Of a stretch of DNA of 12,177 nucleotides, positions 7,124 to 12,177 are shown piece by piece. The stretch comes from UBA1732 sp045114235 (GTDB lineage Bacteria; Verrucomicrobiota; Lentisphaeria; Victivallales; UBA1829), in assembly GCA_045114235.1 (NCBI GenBank), contig JBGUKB010000055.1, positions 1-12,177 on the forward strand, given 5' to 3'. The notes beneath the pieces were generated by a model. It was given only the letters and a program-made list of their open reading frames with translations. It was not told the DNA's origin and searched no databases. The first letter of the stretch is position 1. Each line of letters starts with the position of its first letter. The translations under genes and the position numbers were made by a program.

Positions 7124-7581
7124 TGGCCGAAACGCTCTGCGTCATTGCGCTCGGCGGAAACATCGGGGACGTCCCCGAAGCCTTCCGCCGGGCTTGTGAA
7201 GCTCTTTCCAACGCCGGATTCCGTATCCGGCGTTTTTCGTCTCTGCTCCGCACCGCTCCGATCGGATGCGAACCCGGTGCGCCGGAGTTCACGAATGCCG
7301 TGCTTTCGGGGTTCTGGAGCGGTTCGGCCCCTGATCTGCTTCGAGTGTGCCAGAAGATCGAGGCGGACAACGGACGCCCGAACGACCACGCCTACCATGT
7401 GTCCCGGACGCTCGACCTCGACATCATCCTGTTCGGACGAGAGACAATCCGGTTGCCGGACCTGACCGTCCCGCATCCCGAGGCTGCAAAACGCGATTTC
7501 GTGATGGTCCCGCTGCGTGAGATCGAACCGGAACTGGCCGACTGGCTGCTGGAACAGTCCAATGAGAACTCCGGCAAATAA
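7123..7581 (+). CDS. folK: 6-hydroxymethyl-7,8-dihydropterin pyrophosphokinase
   Basis: FolK transfers pyrophosphate from ATP to 6-hydroxymethyl-7,8-dihydropterin in folate synthesis. The 152-aa length is normal. Family landmarks are the N-terminal LGGNIGD (10-16), SSLLRTAPIG, the F-x-N-A-V segment (EFTNAV), and the signature RTLDLDI with R95 and the two metal-binding aspartates D98 and D100. The C-terminal PHPEAAKRDFVMVPL segment also matches. The usual W-G-P before the signature arginine is H-V-S here, a mild departure in a nucleotide-binding loop. The start codon overlaps the serA stop (TGATG) and no ribosome site is evident upstream, so translation is probably coupled to serA. The serine/one-carbon and folate pathways are linked, since serine is the main one-carbon donor to tetrahydrofolate. 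Confidence 0.9.
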   Translation: MAETLCVIALGGNIGDVPEAFRRACEALSNAGFRIRRFSSLLRTAPIGCEPGAPEFTNAVLSGFWSGSAPDLLRVCQKIEADNGRPNDHAYHVSRTLDLDIILFGRETIRLPDLTVPHPEAAKRDFVMVPLREIEPELADWLLEQSNENSGK

Positions 7582-7590
7582 TCCCACTGA

Positions 7591-7619
7591 ATCTTTTTTT
7601 CGGAAAAAAATATTTTTCC
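7591..7619 (+). other. AT-rich symmetric element after folK
   Basis: Two mutually exclusive hairpins are possible: TTTTTTT-CGG-AAAAAAA (7594-7610) and GGAAAAA-AATA-TTTTTCC (7602-7608 with 7613-7619). Neither has a GC-rich stem with a T tail on the plus strand, so a terminator role is uncertain. It may mark the end of the serA-folK transcript. Confidence 0.3.
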
Positions 7620-7632
7620 TGCCTCAATTTTC

Positions 7633-7660
7633 TTGCAAAAATCATTTTTCAATCTATATT
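7633..7660 (+). promoter_or_regulatory. Promoter of the membrane-protein pair
   Basis: TTGCAA (7633-7638), a 16-bp spacer and TATATT (7655-7660) followed by A match the style of the toxin-antitoxin and GH35 promoters here. The transcript would start near 7667, leaving a leader of about 86 bases before the start codon at 7753. Confidence 0.6.
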
Positions 7661-7692
7661 ATTATTTCAAGATAATCCAAACTAAACACGAA

Positions 7693-7722
7693 GCGGACAC
7701 CGGCTTTCCGGTTTTTTTCCGC
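7693..7722 (+). terminator. Terminator-like hairpin inside a 5' leader (candidate attenuator)
   Basis: Inner stem ACCGG-CTTT-CCGGT (7699-7712) runs straight into a seven-T tract (7712-7718), the form of a short intrinsic terminator. Outer arms GCGGA (7693-7697) and TCCGC (7718-7722) can pair and would tie up the end of the T tract. The element lies after the promoter at 7633-7660 and before the start codon at 7753. It therefore may control read-through into the membrane genes, or may instead end the serA-folK transcript. Confidence 0.45.
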
Positions 7723-7752
7723 AGAACGTCATCGTAATCAGGAGTCGTCTCC

Positions 7753-8661
7753 ATGTCGCAAACCTCAGAACAGTCTGAAGAAAAGAAAGCCCACGAAACT
7801 GCGCCTGCCGCATCTGCCGCGGGAAACGCCGCCGAGACCGGCAACCTGGCTTTCACCAATCCTGACGAATACAAGCACAAGCACGGCGAACACAAAGACG
7901 GCGAGCACCATCACCACCATCATCACCATCATCACCACCACCGCCATTTCCATATCCTCAATTTCTCTGTCTCCGGGATCCGCGACAACCTCAAGCTGCT
8001 TTTCAAAACCATTTACGCGTATCCCTACATCCTGCTTTTCCTGTCGCTCATTTTCCTGTTCATCATGAACTCGGGAATCGTGCTCTCGCAGCTCAACGCC
8101 CACAAGGGCAGCTTCTCCTCCGCCGAGACGTTCTACCGCTGGCAGGAATATCTGGTCATGAACAAGGCGGTCCTGATCCGCATTCCGTTCCAGGTCACGC
8201 TCGTGGCGGCGGTCGGCATTCTGATCTTCCTGATGCAGCAGCAGGAACGCCACTGGCAGCGCAACGTGCTGAAACTGCTCCCCGCGCTCGGCGCGGCGGC
8301 GATCTTCTCCATTCCGATGGGCGGCGGGAAACCCGCCGAGGAATTCGCGCAGAGCGCCTGCCGCGACTGCCTCCGCAACTACCATGTCATCTGCATCGAG
8401 TATGCGGAGCTCAACGACGGGGCGTTCCCGGCGGAGCTTCCCGAGAAACCGGCCCCCGCGGCGAAATACACCTCCGACCACTATGTCTACCACGGCAGAG
8501 GCAAAAAAGCCAGCGACGAGCCGTTTGTCCTGGTCGAAGACAAAGACCTCAACCATATCGGCAACTACCGTTATGCGATCCGCAACGACGGCGTGATGCT
8601 CGTTTCGAGATACGGCGGCCTGTACGAAGAGTACAAGGGTAAAGGCAAAAAACAGCTCTGA
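7753..8661 (+). CDS. Histidine-rich membrane protein with a pseudopilin-like C-terminal domain, function unknown
   Basis: I do not recognise this 302-aa protein as a named family. Residues 1-45 are polar and probably disordered. H/K/E-rich residues 42-51 lead into twelve consecutive histidines (52-63), then RHFH. Predicted membrane spans are about 91-112, 141-161 and 172-189. Positive residues before span 1 and between spans 2 and 3 suggest that the His-rich end is cytoplasmic and the C-terminus is outside. From C203 (CRDC) to P226 the spacing matches the C-x-x-N-L-K-Q...Y-A-x-x-N-D-G-x-x-P block of Planctomycetota/Lentisphaerota pseudopilin-type proteins. The end (H268, then D279-G280 after ten residues) resembles their H-X9-DG motif. 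No N-terminal prepilin signal is present. The start has CAGGAG at 8-base spacing. The His run suggests metal binding, but this is inference. The next gene begins 39 bp downstream. Confidence 0.75.
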   Translation: MSQTSEQSEEKKAHETAPAASAAGNAAETGNLAFTNPDEYKHKHGEHKDGEHHHHHHHHHHHHRHFHILNFSVSGIRDNLKLLFKTIYAYPYILLFLSLIFLFIMNSGIVLSQLNAHKGSFSSAETFYRWQEYLVMNKAVLIRIPFQVTLVAAVGILIFLMQQQERHWQRNVLKLLPALGAAAIFSIPMGGGKPAEEFAQSACRDCLRNYHVICIEYAELNDGAFPAELPEKPAPAAKYTSDHYVYHGRGKKASDEPFVLVEDKDLNHIGNYRYAIRNDGVMLVSRYGGLYEEYKGKGKKQL

Positions 8662-8700
8662 CCGCCTGAACCGAAGCGGGGAAGCTTTTGAGGGGATGAG

Positions 8701-9294
8701 ATGAAGATACTGATCGCATTGGCAGCGCTTGCCGTGCTTGCAGGAGCGTTACTCGTCGAAAGCATCGCCACATGCCAGTTCATCATCCCGGACCGGGTGA
8801 AACGTGCCTCGGAAGGCATGAACCGCCTGCTTCTGCTGATTCCCGCGCTCGCCGTTCCGGTGTTCGCCGTGCTGTTCCTGTTCGTGCTGAAGGGACGGTT
8901 CTACGAACGCCTGTGCCACGCAACGCTTCTGCTCGCGCTTTGGCTCTATGCCGCCCGGTATTGCTGGTTTCTGCTTGCTTATCACAAAAGCTTTGTTTTA
9001 CTGTCTTCTGTCGAAATCCACCTCTTCTTCATCATAGGTCTTTCGGCAGCGGCAATCGACCTGACGCCGCTTGACAGGTATGTGGAAACGGTCTATCCCC
9101 TCCTGGGCCCCGCATCGATCCTCGCCGGAGCCGGGCTTCTGCTCGTCTTCTACATCGCCGCGTTCTTCACGACCTGCGCGAACAAAACAAACGTGTCAGA
9201 ACCGTTCAGCTTTCCATCGTGGTTTTATATCCTGGGGATAGTGGTGTCAATCCTGGTCCTTCTGGCGAACGCCATCTATCGGCTGGTCTGGTGA
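8701..9294 (+). CDS. Six-span membrane protein, function unknown
   Basis: This 197-aa hydrophobic protein has likely membrane spans near 3-19, 43-63, 71-93, 98-119, 132-156 and 170-193. Connecting loops are short, and the largest polar loops are near 30-41 and 158-169. I see no catalytic motif, cofactor site or recognisable transporter signature. The start at 8701 follows GAGGGG with about 6-base spacing. An overlapping ATG at 8696 is in another frame. The gene lies 39 bp after the His-rich membrane protein with no promoter between them, so they are probably co-transcribed and may act together in the membrane. No intrinsic terminator is clear after its stop, only a pyrimidine-rich stretch around 9351-9376. 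Confidence 0.7.
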   Translation: MKILIALAALAVLAGALLVESIATCQFIIPDRVKRASEGMNRLLLLIPALAVPVFAVLFLFVLKGRFYERLCHATLLLALWLYAARYCWFLLAYHKSFVLLSSVEIHLFFIIGLSAAAIDLTPLDRYVETVYPLLGPASILAGAGLLLVFYIAAFFTTCANKTNVSEPFSFPSWFYILGIVVSILVLLANAIYRLVW

Positions 9295-9383
9295 TTTATA
9301 ATAGATTCCCCGAACCTGACCGTCTGACAATCAGGACTCCGGCTCTCGATTCCATCCTTTTCTCTCTTTTTTCTTGATTCGGC

Positions 9384-9411
9384 TTGACTTTTTCACATGA
9401 TGACGTATAGT
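9384..9411 (+). promoter_or_regulatory. Toxin-antitoxin promoter
   Basis: TTGACT (9384-9389), a 16-bp spacer and TATAGT (9406-9411) form a good sigma70-type promoter. Its -10 lies partly within the left arm of an inverted repeat, as expected if the module represses itself. Confidence 0.65.
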
Positions 9412-9432
9412 ATTTAAGAAAAGATACGTCAT
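9400..9432. promoter_or_regulatory. Inverted-repeat operator of the toxin-antitoxin module
   Basis: Perfect 9-bp arms ATGACGTAT (9400-9408) and ATACGTCAT (9424-9432) are separated by 15 bp. The repeat covers the -10 element and the expected transcript start and ends just at the ribosome site GAGGTGA (9433-9439). Type II antitoxins or their toxin complexes commonly bind such sites to repress their own operon. Binding here is inferred. Confidence 0.6.
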
Positions 9433-9442
9433 GAGGTGATTC

Positions 9443-9706
9443 ATGGAAACTGCGAAACTGACCCTGCGCCCGACAAAAGAAGTGATCGAACTCGCCCGCG
9501 AGATGGCAAAGGAGGACAACACCAGCATCACGCAGATGTTCTCCTCGTTCATCCTCTCCAGAAACAAGCAGAAAAACAAACGGAAAGAGATCCCGGCAGG
9601 ACCTCTGACCGAGTCCCTGATCGGGATCGTCAAAGTGCCCGCGGACTGGGATTACAAGAGCGAGATGGAAGATATCCTCAGCGAAAAATACGGGCTGAAA
9701 TCATGA
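9443..9706 (+). CDS. DUF6364-like antitoxin
   Basis: The 87-aa protein starts with a beta-strand-like segment (ETAKLTLRPTKEVIELA) followed by helices, a pattern of ribbon-helix-helix-type antitoxins. It closely recalls the DUF6364 proteins found before PIN toxins. The N-terminal part would bind DNA as a dimer. The C-terminal part (about 60-87, with W and D/E residues such as VPADWDYKSEMEDIL) would wrap and neutralise the toxin. A strong ribosome site GAGGTGA lies 3 bases upstream. Its stop overlaps the toxin start by 4 bases (ATGA), which couples their translation. The family name rests on pattern memory; the antitoxin role is well supported by position and size. Confidence 0.8.
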   Translation: METAKLTLRPTKEVIELAREMAKEDNTSITQMFSSFILSRNKQKNKRKEIPAGPLTESLIGIVKVPADWDYKSEMEDILSEKYGLKS

Positions 9707-10119
9707 GGATATTCCTTGACACCAATATCCTGCTGGATGTCCTGCTGGACCGGAAGCCGTTCTGCGAAACATCGTCCAAACTCTGGCGGCTCGCGGAATG
9801 CGGAAGACTGGAAGCAGTCATATCCGCGATCAGCTTCAACAACGTCTTCTATATCGTGCGCAAATACGCCGGGAAAGAGGCGGCGCAAAGAACCGTTGAG
9901 GTGATGAACGTCAATTTCTCGGTATTCCCGTTGACGCAGGACATCATCAGCCGGGCGATCGCGGCGAAACTGCCGGACTTCGAGGACTCCATCCAATTCT
10001 TCTCCGCCGTATCCTGCGAAGCCGACTACATCATTACGCGCAACGCCAAGGACTTCCCGCAGGAGAGCATTCCGGTCCTTTCCCCCGCGGCATTCCTCGG
10101 TCTGAAGAGCCTTTCCTGA
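9703..10119 (+). CDS. PIN-domain toxin (VapC-like ribonuclease)
   Basis: The 138-aa protein has the PIN fold pattern. The first strand is FLDTNILLD with catalytic D6 and N8. A mid-protein SFNNVFYIVRK segment follows (44-54). The DFEDSIQ motif gives D95 with E94 beside it, and ITRNAKDF (111-118) gives D117. The usual second acidic residue of classic VapC appears as asparagine (N46/N47), as is common in this subgroup. PIN toxins cut RNA using metal ions held by these acids, and specificity cannot be read from sequence. The start at 9703 is chosen because it overlaps the antitoxin stop in ATGA form and begins exactly at the conserved first strand. The same frame stays open upstream to 9436, but that part runs over the antitoxin and lacks PIN features. 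Confidence 0.88.
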   Translation: MRIFLDTNILLDVLLDRKPFCETSSKLWRLAECGRLEAVISAISFNNVFYIVRKYAGKEAAQRTVEVMNVNFSVFPLTQDIISRAIAAKLPDFEDSIQFFSAVSCEADYIITRNAKDFPQESIPVLSPAAFLGLKSLS

Positions 10120-10132
10120 CGACAACCGCCCG

Positions 10133-10160
10133 GACGGATGATTCGGATCGTCGTTTTTTT
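10133..10160 (+). terminator. Probable terminator of the toxin-antitoxin operon
   Basis: A hairpin with arms GACGG (10133-10137) and TCGTC (10148-10152), including one G-T pair, is followed by G and seven T (10154-10160). It lies 14 bases after the toxin stop. The stem is short and imperfect; an alternative stem CCGGA/TTCGG overlaps it. Confidence 0.45.
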
Positions 10161-10184
10161 CCCGATTTTTCGGCGGAATCATGG

Positions 10185-10212
10185 TTGAAAACGCGTTCCC
10201 GGCGTGTATATT
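10185..10212 (+). promoter_or_regulatory. Promoter of the GH35 gene
   Basis: TTGAAA (10185-10190), a 16-bp spacer and TATATT (10207-10212) followed by A. The transcript should start near 10219, giving a leader of roughly 78 bases. I see no clear operator around it, only short imperfect dyads near 10247-10260. Confidence 0.65.
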
Positions 10213-10296
10213 AGCTGTAGAAACGCATACGCGCCCGGACGAAATATGCTCGGAGCGCATGATCTTTCACCTCACCCCGACAGGAACCCCACAACC

Positions 10297-12177
10297 ATGA
10301 AGCTGAAGACCATGTTGAAGACTCTTTTCTGCTGCGCCGGAATGGCCGCGCCGTTCCTCACCGCCTGCGCCGCGACGCCCGGGCCGCACCAATTCGAAGC
10401 GGGCGACAAAGCGTTCCTGCTGGACGGGAAGCCGTTCCTGGTCCGCGCCGGCGAACTGCACTATTCGCGCATCCCGCGCGCGTACTGGGACCACCGCATC
10501 AAGATGACGAAGGCGCTCGGGATGAACACCATCTGCATCTATCTCTTCTGGAACTACCACGAGATGGAGAAGGACAAGTTCGATTTCGAGGGCGAAAAGG
10601 ACATCGTCGAGTTCGTGAAGCTGATCCAGGAGAACGGCATGTACTGCATCCTGCGGCCCGGCCCGTACTCCTGCGCCGAGTGGGAAATGGGCGGCCTGCC
10701 CTGGTGGCTCCTGAAGAAGGACGACCTGAAGATCCGCACGTTCAAGGACGAGCTCTTCAAGGAGCAGACGAAGGAATGGCTGACCGAGGTCGGCAAGCGT
10801 CTCGCGCCGTACCAGATCCAGAACGGCGGCCCGATCATCCTCGTGCAGGTCGAAAACGAATACGCGTGCTTCGGGAACGACGGCAGCTACATGGAGGGCG
10901 TGCGCGACACGCTCCGCGACGCCGGGTTCGACAAGGTCACGCTCATGCGCTGCGACTGGGGGTCCAACTTCAACAACTACAAGGTCGACGGCGTGGTCCC
11001 GTGCATCAACTTCGGCGCGGGGTCCAACGTCGACAATGAATTCCGCAACCTCAAACGCCAGTTCCCGAACAACCCGCTCATGTGCAGCGAATACTGGACC
11101 GGCTGGTTCGACCACTGGGGCAAGCCGCACGAGACGCGCGGCGTGGAAACGTTCATCGGCAGCCTGAAGGACATGCTGGACCGCAACATCTCGTTCAGTC
11201 TGTACATGGCGCACGGCGGGACCACGTTCGGGCAGTGGGGCGGAGCCAATGCGCCGCCGTACTCCTCCATGGTGGCGTCCTACGACTACAACGCGCCGAT
11301 CACCGAGGCGGGCTGGACCACCGACAAGTTCTTCGCTGTGCGCGACCTGCTGAAGAACTACCTGAACGAAGGCGAGACGCTGGCCGAGGTCCCCGAGGCA
11401 AAGCCGCTCATTGAGATTCCGGCGCAGAACGTGGGCGCGGGTCGGCCCGCGCCGCTCTTCTCCGGCCTGGGGAAAGCCGTCGAATCCGAAGAGATCAAGC
11501 CGATGGAGGAATTCGACCTCGGCTACGGCATGATCCTGTACCGCACCACGCTCCCCGCGTCCGCATCCGGACAGCAACTGAAGCTGACCGAACTTCACGA
11601 CATCGCGCAGTTCTTCCTCGACGGCAAGCCGCTGAAGAACATCCTCGACCGCCGCCTGAACCAGAACACCGTGAAGCTGCCGGCGTTCGATAAGGACGTG
11701 CGGCTCGACATTCTGGTCGACAACAACGGCCGCGTGAACTACGGCGAGGCGATCATCGACCGCAAGGGCATCACGAAGTCCGTGGAAGTGATCGGCGCGG
11801 ACGGCAAGGCGACCGCCCTGCGCGGCTGGCAGGTCTTCCGCATTCCGTTCGACTACGATTTCATGCAGAAAATCGTCACAAACTCCAACTACTTCACTCC
11901 CGTCAGCGCGGCTGTCCCGCCCCTGGGCGTCCAGTACGAGAAAGCTCCCGTGCTCTACAAGACCTTCATCAAGCTCGACACCGTCGGCGACACATTCCTC
12001 GACATGTCGAAGTTCGGCAAGGGCATGGTGTGGGTCAACGGGCATAACCTCGGCCGTTACTGGAAGATCGGGCCGCAGCAGACGCTGTTCCTGCCCGGCT
12101 GCTGGCTGAAGAAGGGCGACAACGAGGTCATCATCCTCGACACCATGCCCACGGACACGCCCGAATTCCGCGGCGTG
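10297..12177 (+). CDS. GH35 beta-galactosidase, lipoprotein, 3' end outside the window
   Basis: The visible 627 residues are nearly a whole glycoside hydrolase family 35 enzyme, which removes terminal beta-galactose from glycans. A lipoprotein signal (1-23) ends in lipobox LTAC with C24, so the enzyme is probably membrane-anchored outside the cytoplasm. The catalytic barrel spans about 35-350. It starts with FLLDGKPFLVRAGELHY and holds the family segment GGPIILVQVENEY with acid/base E188, then SEYWTGW with nucleophile E265. SYDYNAPITEAG follows at the barrel end. The rest is beta-sandwich, with WVNGHNLGRYWKIGPQQTLF near the end as usual. The frame is open at the right edge; only a short tail should be missing. 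The start follows CAGGAA with about 10-base spacing. The predicted position suits a scavenger of host or plant glycans. Other GH35 specificities, such as exo-glucosaminidase, cannot be excluded. Confidence 0.9.
   Translation, partial: MKLKTMLKTLFCCAGMAAPFLTACAATPGPHQFEAGDKAFLLDGKPFLVRAGELHYSRIPRAYWDHRIKMTKALGMNTICIYLFWNYHEMEKDKFDFEGEKDIVEFVKLIQENGMYCILRPGPYSCAEWEMGGLPWWLLKKDDLKIRTFKDELFKEQTKEWLTEVGKRLAPYQIQNGGPIILVQVENEYACFGNDGSYMEGVRDTLRDAGFDKVTLMRCDWGSNFNNYKVDGVVPCINFGAGSNVDNEFRNLKRQFPNNPLMCSEYWTGWFDHWGKPHETRGVETFIGSLKDMLDRNISFSLYMAHGGTTFGQWGGANAPPYSSMVASYDYNAPITEAGWTTDKFFAVRDLLKNYLNEGETLAEVPEAKPLIEIPAQNVGAGRPAPLFSGLGKAVESEEIKPMEEFDLGYGMILYRTTLPASASGQQLKLTELHDIAQFFLDGKPLKNILDRRLNQNTVKLPAFDKDVRLDILVDNNGRVNYGEAIIDRKGITKSVEVIGADGKATALRGWQVFRIPFDYDFMQKIVTNSNYFTPVSAAVPPLGVQYEKAPVLYKTFIKLDTVGDTFLDMSKFGKGMVWVNGHNLGRYWKIGPQQTLFLPGCWLKKGDNEVIILDTMPTDTPEFRGV

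Noticed and set aside
7906..7941. CAY trinucleotide run as a microsatellite or CRISPR-like repeat
   Set aside because: It is in frame, encodes a histidine run inside a well-supported gene, and the CAC/CAT order is irregular, so it is a protein feature rather than a separate DNA element.
9315..9335. CCTGA/TCAGG hairpin after the six-span membrane gene as a terminator
   Set aside because: The stem is only 5 bp with an 11-base loop and no adjoining T-run.
9436..9702. Upstream extension of the toxin frame
   Set aside because: It overlaps the antitoxin gene in another frame, has no PIN features, and the ATG at 9703 overlaps the antitoxin stop exactly as in coupled modules.
10267..12045. Minus-strand open frame of 592 codons opposite the GH35 gene
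   Set aside because: The GH35 protein on the plus strand has both catalytic glutamates and a lipoprotein signal; the antisense product shows no motif and has shadow-type composition.

Overview
The window is a GC-rich bacterial chromosomal segment carrying metabolic genes, two membrane proteins, a toxin-antitoxin pair and a secreted glycosidase. All genes in it read rightward. No tRNA, rRNA, CRISPR array or insertion sequence was seen. I infer a member of the Lentisphaerota/Verrucomicrobiota-Planctomycetota group, for example a Victivallis-like gut anaerobe. The grounds are a GH35 lipoprotein, a membrane protein ending in a domain like the H-X9-DG pseudopilin-type proteins abundant in that group, and a fused E1 2-oxoacid dehydrogenase. 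This is a guess from gene style, not a phylogenetic result.

Region 1 (1-262) is a divergent control region. A good sigma70-type promoter on the minus strand fires left, out of the window. Rightward promoter elements lie near 152-196 among direct and inverted repeats. Region 2 (263-5383) is a tight three-gene operon for a 2-oxoacid dehydrogenase complex in the order E2-like, E3 (dihydrolipoyl dehydrogenase), E1 (alpha and beta fused, 822 aa). The E2-like protein keeps the lipoyl lysine and an E3-binding domain. Where the acyltransferase should have its catalytic histidine (DHRxxDG) it reads D-R-A-G-V-D-L, so its chemistry is in doubt.

Region 3 (5384-7581) holds serA (phosphoglycerate dehydrogenase, long ACT-domain type) behind its own promoter and a structured leader, with folK overlapping its stop codon. 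Region 4 (7582-9294) has an AT-rich spacer with a promoter, then a terminator-like hairpin between that promoter and the next start codon. Two membrane proteins of unknown function follow. The first combines a 12-histidine run, three predicted membrane spans and a C-terminal pseudopilin-like domain.

Region 5 (9295-10119) is a two-gene toxin-antitoxin module: a DUF6364-like antitoxin and a PIN-domain toxin with a 4-base gene overlap. A 9-bp inverted repeat overlaps its promoter and looks like an autoregulatory operator. Region 6 (10120-12177) has a terminator-like hairpin, a promoter, and a GH35 beta-galactosidase lipoprotein that runs off the right end.

Five promoters share one style: a TTG-type -35, a 16-17 bp spacer, and a -10 close to TATATT, usually followed by A. 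This probably reflects the host's housekeeping sigma-factor preference.
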